Of a stretch of 64,000 nt of DNA, positions 1-10,229 are shown one piece after another. Source of the DNA: Diploptera punctata (taxonomy: Eukaryota; Arthropoda; Insecta; Blattodea; Blaberidae); the NCBI GenBank assembly GCA_030220185.1, contig JASPKZ010003845.1:434001-498000 (forward strand), given 5' to 3'. Every line of letters starts with the position of its first letter. Within the stretch, counting starts at the first letter, position 1. The position numbers were made by a program, and so were the translations under genes. The notes beneath the pieces are model-generated. The model saw only the letters and a program-made list of their open reading frames with translations, had not been told where the DNA came from and did not search any database.

Positions 1-291
1 TTCTATATTGGTAATATTAATGGTAAATTTATACAATTTACAGATATTTTAATGGGTATAGTAAATTTAGAGAAAACAGATGATTTATGTTAACTGTAAC
101 AATTGCCATGACCTTCTTCGAAAACCTTGATTGATATCAGCTCAAGCTTATTATTGTATGAAATACGTTTAAATTTTCCGAAGAAGTCAATGTCGATTGT
201 TACATTGATTTATGTCACCTGTCACCTTTCTATTTTTTCTAGATACCTAAGTTAATATTTTTTTAGAGGAATTAAACCCAATGGGTACAAC
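1..291. other. AT-rich sequence, nothing recognised
   Basis: No repeat family used elsewhere in the window, no RNA and no convincing coding frame is visible here. It lies upstream of a tRNA-like SINE piece. Confidence 0.5.
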
Positions 292-339
292 TAGGGACAA
301 CACATACCCAGTCCCAAAGTTGAGATTTTGAAAGTCCCT

Positions 340-412
340 CACCCAGCCGGGAATCGAACCCGATTCGGTGGAGTGGAAGGTACGGACTCTACCGACTTCA
401 CCAAAGCGACGG
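340..412 (-). repeat. tRNA-like SINE head fragment
   Basis: Read on the minus strand this starts with an A-box-like stretch (GGTGAAGTCGGTAGAGTCC) and ends with a B-box-like GGTTCGATTCC, the two internal Pol III promoter blocks of tRNA-derived SINEs. It does not fold into a complete cloverleaf and carries no clear body or tail, so I call it a head fragment and not a tRNA gene. Identity beyond 'tRNA-like' is inference. Confidence 0.45.
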
Positions 413-452
413 ATGAGATTAAATAAACGTGTTCTATATTATGATTTATGAA

Positions 453-512
453 GGTGGGAGCCTTAACCACCGACTACCCCAAAGACCTCCTAGGGCCAGT
501 AGTGGAACAGAT
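453..512 (+). repeat. SINE family C, 3' fragment
   Basis: Matches the last part of SINE-C: 'gtgggagccttaacc', then 'taccccaa', then a 'cctcctagggcc' block and 'agtagtgg'. The same ending closes fuller copies near 33.6 kb and 59.4 kb. Only about 60 bp remain. Confidence 0.6.
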
Positions 513-654
513 GTGATATTTCTTTGCTAATCTTTATAACAATGTTAAACATGATTACAATACTCTCAATTTATATATGTATAGATGTTTCAGAAATACA
601 TTAATAGGGAATTTTAGGTTCTTCATTCTCCACTCCATTCTTATCTATTACACA

Positions 655-930
655 ATTTTTTATTACTGTCACTAGGTTGGTTTTATGACACTTCTGGTAT
701 TCTCTCCTGTCATTAGCAGAATTGTAACCTGCTTTTTAAGTTGGGGCATATGATAGATGATGAACCATCAGGAGACTCCTTCAAACTAAACTTCCCCTAA
801 ATCCAGACCATGAGAGGCCACAGTAATAATTCCCTTTAAGAAAAAAAATCCTGCGGTCTGATCGGGTATCAAACCCGGAACCCCATGAACTTTAGTCAGA
901 AGTTCTAACCACTAGCCCATGAGACTGTTA
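655..930 (-). repeat. SINE family K (tRNA-headed), near full length
   Basis: On the minus strand the head is at 840-930: a 'GGCTAGTGGTTAGAAC' A-box region and 'GGGTTTGATACCC' B-box region. The body below it (655-830) shares 'ggcagaattgtaa', 'aggttgggg' and 'ccaggaga' blocks with copies at 20790-21370 and 59418-59625 and, reversed, 45286-45490. The body resembles the 3' half of SINE-B, so the two families may share a tail region. Family assignment is by internal comparison only. Confidence 0.55.
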
Positions 931-1036
931 CTTGAAAAATAATTATTTGAATTTTCCTGAAAGGTGTTAATCCTTTTTTCATCTCTGCTAGAGTGCCCAT
1001 ACCTTTATTACTTTAGATAGCTTTGAACTGCCTCCT

Positions 1037-1046
1037 TAATAATAAC

Positions 1047-1113
<67 letters not shown>

Positions 1114-1120
1114 TAATAAT
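1037..1120. repeat. (AAT)n microsatellite
   Basis: About 84 bp of nearly pure AAT repeat with one AAC interruption near the start. Confidence 0.95.
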
Positions 1121-1309
1121 ACTGGACACATTTTAATATTTCTCTTTATGCACTACAATAAAAATAGGTGACTATGTAGACCATATTTCATCTAAGCTGA
1201 ATTGAGATCTCTAATCTAAAATTGTTATCAGGTGCTACTTTATTCACGAAATTGATTGACATTTTTCAAACAAATAAAAAATTAGTCATGGCATTTGCTA
1301 AAGTAAATT

Positions 1310-1480
1310 TTATTTTTTGGGTTTCAGATAAACCCCTACTTCTAATGGTCGGATTTCGTTGATTTTTTGAGAAAATGTTTCCTCCGCTCATTTTAATAGC
1401 ATATGTCGAGTTTTGTTGTAAAACTTCGAAAATTAGGACCGTTAGAGCGATTTCAAATGTTTGTTTCAGGTGAACTCCTA
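1310..1480 (+). repeat. Interspersed repeat family G
   Basis: Contains 'gtttcagataaaccc', 'taatggtcggatttcg' and 'tagcatatgtcgagttttgtt' blocks that recur, diverged, near 10.4, 12.2, 16.3, 26.0, 27.8, 35.5, 41.2 and 59.8 kb in both orientations. No coding capacity is visible. The 10.4 kb copy lies inside a possible Helitron, so family G may be Helitron interior. Confidence 0.55.
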
Positions 1481-2270
1481 GACTTAATGTCCGATTTTTC
1501 TGGTCAGAAAATTATGGATTCCACACTAATCTTGGCCACTTTTAACACTTTTCACCCTCTCTCACCCTAATAGGGGCGCTAGGGTAAAACTAGAGATTAA
1601 ATACCATCTGGAATGTCAGAAATCAATTTAGCGATCCCGAAAATGATGGATTTGACACCAATTTTGCTTTTTTCTTTATTTTCATTTACTCTATATCACC
1701 ACATGACCCCTCTTAGAGGTGCTATGGGTCAAATTTGAGTTTAAATGTCATCGGAACTGCCACTAATAGGCTCTACGGCACCAAAAGCTATGAATTCGAT
1801 ATTAATATTTTTGATGCCATTAAGTTATTTAGAAAGGAACAAACATTTCCATTAACTTATAATTATATTTGTTATTATTTTGCCCCTATTTTTAGTTTAT
1901 TCTTATCTTTATTATTATGAATCATTTTTCCTTATTTAAGAGGCCTTCATTTCGATTTTTTGTATATATTTCATCCCCTCTCGGCTCCTTTTAGGTATAC
2001 TATAGGTCTCTTACCCCCACGGGACCTATTGAAGATTGTTAGTTATATCCCACTGAGATTAGTTGAAATTACTTCAGGTGTTCTAAAATTAAGCTGTAAC
2101 ATACGTAGTTCTTTTTCGATTATTTTTTTTCCATTTCAACCCCTTCCTATCCATTAGGGGTGCTTCTTACAGCCACATAGCCGGATTATAATTTATATGT
2201 ATATCAAATTTGGTTGAAATTGATCTCGGCGTCCGAGAGTTACGTCGCGCCGGAATATATACACATAGAT
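1480..2270. repeat. Degenerate block with repeated ccct/aggg signature
   Basis: The short palindromic phrase around 'ccctaataggggcgctaggg' (about 1565) recurs in altered form near 1705 ('cccctcttagaggtgct') and 2150 ('ccattaggggtgctt'), with related 'tcacc' phrases between. This suggests an old internal tandem structure. Short frames here have no recognisable protein character. Confidence 0.4.
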
Positions 2271-2846
2271 TCATTTTATACTTGAAAAGTGTAGGCAATT
2301 TGTAAATATATATACATATATTCAATGAATGCGATAATTCAAGGAGGTGTTAAATTGCAATTACATAAAAGATCTACTCTCTTTCATTTTGTGATTAACC
2401 CCACAATTAAGGAAATAACTAAAACCAAACTTCCTGAAAATTGTAACAGCGCGCGTAGGATTAGCTTTATTCCTGTGACGAGATATAAACAACTTTTTTA
2501 GGATCTTTGATCGCAAGACCTACTCTTACTTGCAGTTCGATGTTGCAATTTCTCTCCTTTTTTGTTCCAAAATGTCACAAGTTTTCACTTAACATTCAAG
2601 AAAACATCAATCAATTTTATTGCAAAACTGCAAAAGAACAAAACATTCCTGTTCTTTTCCTTCAGTTATCTAAGTAAGTATTAGACCTGTACGGCCAATA
2701 TTTATCGAGTAAGGTGGCATTTGAAATTAGGAAGAAACATTGTTTTTAAAGAAAAGTATTTATTTGACACCAAAGTGTTACTGAAACCTTTTTTGTATTC
2801 CGCCTAAAGAATATGTACTTAAAATCTGCGTACTTATATTACTTCC

Positions 2847-2850
<4 letters not shown>
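2271..2850. other. AT-rich sequence, nothing recognised
   Basis: No repeat family or coding frame could be supported. It is closed on the right by a TA microsatellite. Confidence 0.5.

Positions 2851-2852
<2 letters not shown>

Positions 2853-2879
<27 letters not shown>
2853..2879. repeat. (TA)n microsatellite
   Basis: About 27 bp of pure TA repeat. Confidence 0.9.
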
Positions 2880-2934
2880 CTGTATCACAATAATCCTACA
2901 ATAGTAATGTAGTAATGTTAGGACAACTTATGTG

Positions 2935-3043
2935 AGCGGCTGATATAAAGTGATTACTAGAGCCGATTGTCTAGAAAAAGTGGGATACTTAACCTCCTAC
3001 TACCCTAAGGGCCTTTTAAGGCTTGTAGTGGGATCACTTTACT
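2935..3043 (+). repeat. SINE family C, 3' fragment
   Basis: Carries the SINE-C ending 'gccgattgtctagaaaaagt', the 'ttaacctcctactaccc' block and 'tagtgggatcacttta', then runs straight into an AAT microsatellite. The head is missing. Confidence 0.65.
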
Positions 3044-3044
3044 A

Positions 3045-3045
<1 letters not shown>

Positions 3046-3117
<72 letters not shown>

Positions 3118-3132
3118 TAATAATAATAATAA
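3046..3132. repeat. (AAT)n microsatellite
   Basis: About 87 bp of AAT repeat with one slip near the end. It directly follows the 3' end of a SINE-C fragment, so it may have grown from the SINE tail. Confidence 0.95.
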
Positions 3133-3388
3133 CAATAACGTAATGTTGGGCGTAAAATGATGAGAAGATTCACTGAAACTGACATTGAGTGTGATCTTGT
3201 AAAGTCTCTAACCTTTAAAATTATCGCATATATTTATCTAACTGTAGTTTCAAATCAATAACAAGTGAGGATCAGCGAGCGCTACAGATGAAGGGGGCGT
3301 TGCCCTTCCTGTAGGTGAAGGTTTTTACGTACAGTGTATGCGATAACTCTTGCTAATTCCTCGTTGTTAGGGTCAATTCTTTTCATAA

Positions 3389-4000
3389 GTAATGCCACGA
3401 GTGATTCCCAATTTATCTAGAGGCTTTGGAAATCAAGATTGTCATTTGTTAGGACTATATAACGAATAAAATTAATATGTATACTCACAAATCATTATTT
3501 AAATATAGTTATTTTAAAATATTTATATATTTCATGTAAACGGTGAATGTTTGAAAACAAGTGAGAAATGTTTGGTTATGCTTTTGTTTTCCACTGCAAC
3601 TAGATCATATGATTTATTGCCAAATATGTTCGCAATATTGTAAGAAACGTGGAGAAAAAATGAAACACATCAAACTGTATATTATAATTATTGTTTAGGA
3701 AACAACTCCGCGAAATCATTATTTAAAAACACAATTATTGAACACACAATTATCAAATGTGTAGTTCGAATGAATCTGTTCATTATTTGCTATATTCAAC
3801 GTATGTCTTGGAGAGTCAGTCACTGCAAAATAATGCTCTGACTTGTTCGGAATAATAGAAAGGAGGAGCTTTCTTTAATATGATAAACAGAAGTAGATAA
3901 ATATCGAGGTAAAACACGACTGTGATTGGTTGTAAAACAAAATTCATTGAAATGAGATTGGTCATTGACTCCCATTTGGGGAATGAGTTAAATAGTCACA
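3389..4000 (+). mobile_element. Family F hairpin-ended repeat, copy 1
   Basis: About 610 bp, non-coding. It opens with an imperfect inverted repeat (3392-3445): 'atgccacgagtgattcccaa' pairs with the later 'tttggaaatcaagattgtcat'. It ends in 'ggaatgagttaaatagtcac'. Four other copies occur (28611-30198, 33755-34724, 45962-46642, and 63919 to the window end on the minus strand). The class is not recognised. A solo LTR (TG...CA ends) or a non-autonomous DNA element are both possible. Confidence 0.6.
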
Positions 4001-4089
4001 TTAATCCACAGTTAAAACCAATTTTTGTGTATGCCTAATTTATAGAACTATAGAAACACTTGTTTTTCTCTGAATTTAAAAGTTAAATA

Positions 4090-4313
4090 AAGTGGTCCCA
4101 CGTCAGGAGGCTCATGGAATAGTAGGATATTAAGTTTTCCGTCTTTTTAGAAAATTGTCACGAGTTGTTAGGCGGATTTTAAGTCCTGCGCGACGATCAC
4201 GTTTACCCCCAGAACAAGCGTCCGATACAAATTTCCATTAGAGGCTGAGTCGACCCCAGGTCCATGGTGTATTTCACTTTGAAAACCGTGACCCAACTGG
4301 GACTGCAGCTCCT
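4090..4313 (-). repeat. SINE family C, most of the body
   Basis: The reverse complement shows the SINE-C order: 'ggtcacggttttcaaagtg', 'gggtcgactcagcctctaat', 'acgcttgttctgggggtaaa' and 'gtgggaccacttt'. It is diverged and lacks a clear B box. Confidence 0.6.
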
Positions 4314-4684
4314 CATCTTAAGGGTTGTAGCTACTGAAAAATTAATTTATCAACAGTATGTGGTGCTTCCAAAGGGTCACCCATCCAAATACTGACCACG
4401 CTCAATGATGCATAAATTTGGTAATCGGATACTCTGAAATTTAGAGACAAAAAATTATATTTCTACCCACATTCTGGCATTATTCATGAAGATATATGAT
4501 ATACGTCTTTATTTAAATTTTTACATACGCTTTAACATTTAAGGTTCAAATCGGTTTCACATTATTTGGTTACATATTGGAACCACGATTATAGATATAA
4601 CCATCATTGTCTGGAAGAGTGCTTTTTAAAGTGTTAAAATGAATGTAATATTCACAGAGTGATTCACTTAAAAGTATAACTCAA
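4314..4684. other. Nothing recognised
   Basis: AT-rich, without family matches inside the window and without convincing coding frames. Confidence 0.5.
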
Positions 4685-5285
4685 CACTGGTACTATCGAA
4701 CCTTTACGTTTATGAAAAGTGCGGATATAAACTCTCCATACATTCCTATCATGAGATAATATTTTCTAATCATCCTCTGTATAATATACTTCCTCAAATC
4801 ATGGTTAATGTTATTCTCCCACCTCATTATTGGCCTACCTACTGAGCGCTTCCTCGGGGTTTCCATGCCCATCTTTCAATCCCCATTCATATCTCATGTA
4901 CTGCCTATGGAAATCTATGTGATTTAACTTCACTTCGTTATATCTGGTTCGCCATAAAGATCATGTAGCTCAGTGTTTCTCCATTCGCATGGTCCAACGA
5001 GTTTGCTATACATTTTATTCTAAAATAGGCCTACTCCTAATATTTCCTCCTCTCTTAAAGTAAGAGTCCATGTTTCGCATCCACCTAATATATCTGGGAG
5101 AGTGACAGTTTTGTATGTTTTCAGCTAAATGTTTTTCGAGAGAAGTTGGGATAAGTGTCACAATAATTCATAATAGCATGCATTTCCAGAATTGAGCTTA
5201 TGTTTAATTTATTTTTTGTACCTCATTTCTGTTTGTAATTATTGTTGCTAGGTATTTTAATTTTGCCTTTTCTTCCACCTATAAC
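4685..5285 (-). mobile_element. RTE-like LINE, 3' fragment (degenerate)
   Basis: Minus-strand copy of the 3' end of the lineage seen best at 9275-10204. From right to left it holds the remains of the RT thumb region ('ggtattttaattttgcc' side), the 'acagttttgtatgttttc' block, the region encoding 'L.FGPKRNEQTGEW', and the 'GRPRMRWENN' and 'DYTG.DW' tail, ending at the 'ggtactatcgaacc' end block near 4690. Many indels and stops; not functional. Confidence 0.7.
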
Positions 5286-5414
5286 AAAATTAATAGTAAT
5301 GACGTCTAAACTAATATGAATCTATAGATAAAATCAGTTGCTACAAAGAGTGAAACTTTAGTATTTTCTCTCCTCTATGTTCCATAAAGCTCAGCATGGT
5401 TTCCGTTAGTGAAC

Positions 5415-5789
5415 TTAATGGTACTTCAAATTCCATTTCGAACAATGACACAACAGCTGTTCTCTGTGAGAATACCACCAGTACATAATAAGGCCATCTA
5501 TAGTAAGCGGATGTCTGTTTACGAATGTCATTTTAAGGAGCCTAATGGTACAATAATCTATAGGAGAAGCATAAGCAGATTTGACTGGATAGTGACTGAA
5601 ACGAATAGCGTGTATTCCTGTTTCCTGCTCTATTCTTTCCAGGAATACAAGGATCGATTCCGATGTGTGACTCGAAGCCATATCTTGATACACCCAGAAT
5701 TTATTTTTGTTTCTTTCATAGAGAGCTGGGATCTCGGTATTAAAAATTGGATCAGAACTTCATTCTGATATCACAGAGAATTAATTTTC
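5415..5789 (-). pseudogene. Tc1/mariner transposase fragment (DD41D-like)
   Basis: The minus-strand frame encodes 'VYQDMASSHTS' (second catalytic Asp) and, 41 residues further, 'ASPIDYC' (third catalytic Asp), followed by 'TIDGL'. The same protein region is at 54985-55180 on the plus strand, so these are two copies of one family. The N-terminal DNA-binding region and the first Asp are absent, and there is a frameshift upstream of the second Asp. On the right it abuts SINE-B. Confidence 0.75.
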
Positions 5790-5791
5790 TA

Positions 5792-6163
5792 TGTCTCAGG
5801 GTAGCGTGCTGCGTTGTTATGCAGCGGATCCGGGTTCGATCCCCGGTCGGGACAAGTGTCCTGGGGGTGATGTTATTTTTCGTGTATTTTCCTCACTAGT
5901 AAAACAAATGCCAGGAAACGTTAAGGCCCAAACGGTCACCGAACACCATGGCCATCATTATCACATTCACCTCATTAAATTAAGTTTGGGATTAAGGCCT
6001 CTCCTGGCGCATCATTACCATCTTCATCACCTATCATATGTCATCGGGGCAACATAACTCTGCCTTCCAGGTGCCCAATCTCTGAAGTGGGTTACAATAC
6101 CACCAATACCAGAAGAGAATACGAGAATGACGAAATGACAACATGGTGGCAATGAATAAAAAA
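5792..6163 (+). repeat. SINE family B
   Basis: tRNA-like head with B box 'GGGTTCGATCCCCGG' at about 5831, then the shared A/B body ('cctcactagtaaaacaaatg' and 'aaggcccaaacggtc'). It then carries the B-type 3' body ('cctctcctggcgcatcatta', 'gccttccaggtgccc', 'gtgggttacaa') and an A-rich end. The first bases of the head are missing. Confidence 0.7.
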
Positions 6164-6409
6164 TCGCATCATGCCGAATATTCTTTCCCTTATATCAATA
6201 ATCATCGACTATGATAAATCCATTTGAAAACATTTCCTTGCAATTTAAATAACATTTTTTATATTTTTTCCTGCTCCATCGACGACAATAAATTGTATGG
6301 TGTTTGTTAGTGTCACTTATGTAGACACATTCTTCGTCTAAAATGACCACAAATGTTTATTTTTCTCATGCAAGATGATTTTAATACAATTTTCTGCTGT
6401 TCATGTAAC

Positions 6410-6740
6410 GCGCCGTAGCCGAGTTAAGGCAAGAAACCTTGACGCAGAGCTACGGGAATAGCGCTGGTTCTAGTCCCCATGGGGGGAAGAAATTTACTCA
6501 TGGAATTTCGGCCAGTTTGGTACCGGTGTTCATTCAGCATCATGAGGAATTTGCGTAGCTACAATAAGCAGCGACTTCAGGTTGTGAAAACCAGCTATAA
6601 TGGCTCTGGGACCCGACATGCTGACTACATGTCACCCCTACACTGGCTGGATAGTCTCTACCTCTGTGTTTAAACATGTAGATGTGAGGCTAGCAGCCGT
6701 CTGGTAGGTCAAGAGTTTTCTAGGCCTGTCGCGCCGTGGA
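6410..6740 (+). repeat. SINE family D
   Basis: Starts with a tRNA-like head ('cgccgtagccgagttaaggc'; B-box region 'ctggttctagtcccc') followed by a 250-bp body ('tggaatttcggccag', 'gacccgacatgctgac', 'cctctgtgtttaaacatgt'). It ends in 'tctaggcctgtcgcgc'. A better copy is at 58218-58554. Confidence 0.7.
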
Positions 6741-7069
6741 GTTTAATTTAGTTTCTGCTGTTCGTGCTAACTTTTGAAATGTGATGAGGCAACACTTGAT
6801 TAAATCTACCTTCGTGAGTTTTTCCAGATTCAAATTTTTGTTTATAATGGTTTTGAATGTTCCTAAAGAATATTTGTAATTTCTTAGTAATAATCCTTTG
6901 TGTGGATGGGTTATTGCCAGATTACAAGGACCTTAACCTTTTACTACATCTTGTGTACGACCAGTTGTAGATTTTCTTTTTAATTAATCCAATGCTACAT
7001 TTTCCAACTTTATTTAACACCGAACTAATCTTCGAAACCACAAAATTCCGCTTCTTACAGGGGATAATA
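6741..7069. other. Nothing recognised
   Basis: Lies between a SINE-D copy and the left end of a mariner-like element. No supported feature. Confidence 0.5.
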
Positions 7070-7161
7070 TAGGGCTATTCAGAAAGAAGGAACGTTCCTG
7101 GAAAGAGAAAAGTTTGAAGTTCCCATCACGCCCGCATTGGCACTGTTGCTTGTCATGTTGA

Positions 7162-7438
7162 TTGTATCAAAATGGCAACATAATAGGACGTTGGGTAGGA
7201 AGAGGAGGAGCAGAAAATCAACTTCATCGCCGGTGGCCTCCCAGATCACCAGACCTAACCCCGTGTGATTTTTATCTGTGGGAATACGTAAAAGACCGTG
7301 TTTTTATCACCCTATGCCTGACACACTTGAAAATCTGCGACATCGAATTGTTGAAGCTATGAATTCGATAACTAGAGACCAGCTGATTCGTATGTGGCAA
7401 GTGATGAGCCACTATTTTGATATATGTCTGGTAACAAA
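7162..7438 (+). pseudogene. Mariner transposase C-terminal fragment
   Basis: Two overlapping frames give the end of a transposase: 'RWPPRSPDLTPCDFYLW' (catalytic Asp in PCD), 'VKDRVF', then after a frameshift 'TLENLRHRIVEAMN' and 'MWQVMSHYFDICLV'. The opening codon used by a naive frame is TTG and is not a real start, because this is the interior of a gene. It would have cut and pasted DNA at TA sites. It is now truncated and frameshifted. Confidence 0.8.
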
Positions 7439-7448
7439 CACATCGTGC

Positions 7449-7765
7449 ATGAACTACGTGGTCTTTATAGGAAGCAAGATATAATAAGAACAGTTAAGTC
7501 TCGTAGACTGCGATGGGCAGGACATGTGGCACGAATGGGGAATGAAAGACGTGCATGGAAGCTTCTTGTAGGAAAACCATAGGGAAAACGCCCAGTTGGT
7601 AGACCAAGAATGAGGTGGGAGAATAACATTAATTATGATTTGAGGGAAGTAGATTATACAGGGAATGATTGGAAAGCATTAGCTCAGGATAGAGATGTAT
7701 GGAGAGCTTATGTCCGCGCGGCCATAAACCTACGGGTTCGATAGTGCCAGTGAGTAAGTAAGTAG
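7449..7765 (+). mobile_element. RTE-like LINE 3' end inserted in the mariner
   Basis: A 317-bp 5'-truncated LINE: 'SRRLRWAGHVARMGNER', 'GRPRMRWENN', 'DYTGNDWKAL', 'VWRAYVRAA', then the 3' tail '(gtaa)' before 7765. It is flanked by a perfect 10-bp target-site duplication CACATCGTGC (7439-7448 and 7766-7775). Removing one TSD and the LINE rejoins the mariner sequence. One in-frame stop replaces a codon near 'KP*GKRP'. Confidence 0.9.
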
Positions 7766-8345
7766 CACATCGTGCTCATGTTAAATGCATAAAATATTGA
7801 AATTTGAACTTTTATCTTTCCAGAAACGTTGGAATTATCTTTATTTTTTTTTTTTTTTTTTGTAATTTGGAAGAAATGAATATTTGAAGTATGTTCCTTC
7901 TTTCTGAATGGCCCTATGTTATAGAAGAATAACTATATTTTTCGTCTGAAAGAGCGGTGATGTACAGTTTTCTTAGGCATTATGAGAGCAACACATGTAC
8001 AACTGCTGTAAAGTCTAAGCAATAACTGATTAAATAATCTCCCTGAACAGTGGCCTTGGTATTCACATTGCAGTTCAACAATAGAATTCACAATTGGTTT
8101 CCAGAGATCGGAAACCACACTCGGTACATTAAAAACACATTATATTTAAAATTGGTACTTCTAAAAAAAAATTGTGCATTAAAGAAAATAAACATATTGC
8201 AAGTTTTGAGTTCAGCATTTCAGGATTAGTAAATGAGGTATATTTTTCATGAAACCCCAGAATCATGCATATAAATGTTATGGTTTCTTCAGATACTCTT
8301 ATAACTTTAATACAAAACAAAAACTTTATCTTATGAAAAATATTT

Positions 8346-8709
8346 TTTATTCAGTGCCACCACGTTATCATTTCGACATTCTGATATTCTCTTCTGGCAT
8401 GGCGTTATTGTAACCCACTTCTGAGGTTGGGGTGCCTGGAAGGCGGAGTTACACTGCCCAGATGATATATGATAGGTGATTATGATGGTAATGATGCGCC
8501 AGGAGAGGCCTTAATCGTAAATGAATATGTTAATGATGGCCAGATGATGTTCGGGGACTGTTTGGGCCTTAACGTTTTCTGACATTTGTCATACAGGTGA
8601 GGGAAAACCCCGAATAAAAACCATCACCCAGGAAACTTGTACCGACCGGGTATCCAACCCGGGCCCGCTCGTGACAAGGTATTGCGTTATCTCCAGACTT
8701 CAGCGGTGG
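8346..8709 (-). repeat. SINE family B, near full length
   Basis: On the minus strand: head 'ccaccgctgaagtctgg', a B box near 8660 ('cccgggttggatacccgg'), shared A/B body 'cctgtatgacaaatgtcaga', then B-type tail 'ctcctggcgcatcattacca', 'ctccgccttccaggcacccc'. Diverged but complete in order. Confidence 0.7.
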
Positions 8710-8779
8710 TATATATACAAACTGTAATTTTAGTCTGAATTGATAATCTCGAACCATTAAACAATGAAAACGAATGTAT

Positions 8780-8780
8780 T

Positions 8781-8839
<59 letters not shown>
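8780..8839. repeat. (CA)n(TA)n compound microsatellite
   Basis: About 23 bp of AC repeat running directly into about 37 bp of TA repeat. Confidence 0.95.
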
Positions 8840-8841
<2 letters not shown>

Positions 8842-8869
8842 CAATCAATGTTTGTTTTTTGGTTTGTTT

Positions 8870-9260
8870 TTTCGTATTCTATGCGCGGCCATTCCGTTGA
8901 TCCGATTTTGATGTTTTTTTTTGCAAAATGTTCAGGAGATTCCCGGGATGAACATAGACTATAAGGCATTTGTAATATGCAACCCCTTCATCCCTAAAAA
9001 TCACCCTAAAACGTGAATAAAGTCCCTATTTTGACGCTTAAATGGCTTATGCTGCCTAAACCTTAACAAATACACCAAATTATTGGACACGGAATTGAAT
9101 AGCCTACCTAAAAAAACTCTACAAAAAAGTCCGCGACAGCATATGTTTATCTTTTACGGATAACTCATAATAACCAGTTTTAGATCGGGATAAGCTGATT
9201 CCCGGGCAAGCATAGCAACTCAAGGCTGGTGGTAAAAACACATTAATATTTATTTAGGAG
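8870..9260. repeat. Degenerate repeat, possibly Helitron-related
   Basis: Holds phrases such as 'gttgatccgattttgatg' and 'gattcccgggatgaac' that are common inside insect Helitron-like and related repeats (from memory). It forms the left flank of the LINE at 9275-10204; the right flank (10219 onward) has Helitron-like features. The link between the two flanks is supported by the LINE's TSD, but the class is inference. Confidence 0.35.
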
Positions 9261-9274
9261 TAGCAGCGCACGCC

Positions 9275-10204
9275 CCTACTGTTTAATTTTGTACTAGAGC
9301 ATGCCATTAATTCTTTAGAGAATGAGGAAGGCTTACAACTCAATGGTATTAATAAGCTGTTAATTTATGCTGATGATGTAGTAATATTGGCCGATAGCGA
9401 GGAGATACTAAAGGACAACACGCACACATTATTGAGTAGGCCTAACACTAAGAAATTAGGATTGGAAGTAAATATCAATAAACTTAAATATATCGTCACA
9501 CGCAGAAATATATTATATAATGGAAATGGACAGCTAATGACAAATGAGGGAAATTTTGAGGAAGTGGCTGAATTCAAATACCTAGGAACAATAATCACAA
9601 ATAGGAATGAGATGCACAAAGAAATTAAACTAGGCTCAATTCTGGAAATGCGTGCTATTATGCATTGCAGAGACTCTTGGTGTCCCAACTCCTTTCAAAA
9701 AACGTTAAACCGAAAATATATAAAACTATTATTCTACCAGTTATATTATATGAGTGCGAAACATGGACTCTTACTTTAAGGGAGGAAAGGAGATTACAAG
9801 TATTTGAGAATAAAGTACTTAGGAAAAATTTTGGACCAAAGAGAGATGAACAGACAGGTGAATGGAGAAGACTACATAACAATGAACTGCATGGTCTTTA
9901 TAGGAAGCCAGAGATAATGACAGTTAAGTCTCGTAGACTGCGATGGGCAGGACATGTTGCACGTATGGGAAATGAAAGACTTGCATGGAAGCTTCTTGTA
10001 GGAAAGCCAGAGGGAAAACGACCAGTTGGTAGACCAAGAATGAGGTGGGAGAATAACATTAACTATGATTTGAGGGAAGTAGATTATACAGGGAATGATT
10101 GGAAAGCATTAGCTCAGTATAGGGATGTATGGAGAGCTTATGTCCGCGCGACCATGAACCTACGGGTTCGATAGTGCCAGTGAGTAAGTAAGTAAGTAAG
10201 TAAG
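9275..10204 (+). mobile_element. RTE-like LINE, best 3' copy in the window
   Basis: A 930-bp 5'-truncated LINE starting inside the reverse-transcriptase domain. The frame from 9276 reads 'LLFNFVLEHA ... LLIYADDVVIL' with the RT active-site YADD at 9366-9377, then 'FKYLGTIITN'. A frameshift near 9690 moves to the frame ending at 10174: 'YKTIILPVILYECETWTL', 'GPKRDEQTGEWRRLHN', 'RRLRWAGHVARM', 'GRPRMRWENN', 'WRAYVRATMNLR'. The 3' tail is (GTAA)n. Flanks carry a 14-bp direct repeat with one mismatch (9261-9274 and 10205-10218). RTE clade membership is inferred from the C-terminal motifs. Confidence 0.85.
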
Positions 10205-10229
10205 TAGCAACGCACGCCGGTTATTATTT

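Larger units (their letters stand above)
7072..7914 (+). mobile_element. Mariner-like element, deleted, split by a LINE
   Basis: Terminal inverted repeats: GGGCTATTCAGAAAGAAGGA at the left (7072-7095) and GGGCCATTCAGAAAGAAGGA as the complement of the right end (7891-7914), flanked by TA on both sides (7070-7071 and 7915-7916). Between them is only the C-terminal part of a Tc1/mariner-superfamily transposase ('WPPRSPDLTPCDFYLWEYVKD', third catalytic Asp present). The coding region then runs to 'RMWQVMSHYFDICLVTN', after which a LINE fragment (7449-7765) is inserted. The N-terminal two thirds of the transposase are gone, so this is a dead, MITE-like derivative. Confidence 0.85.

Noticed and set aside
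3389..4000. Family F called as a solo LTR because copies can be read as TG...CA
   Set aside because: The TSD at copy edges is not consistent and the true edges are uncertain, so the class is left open.
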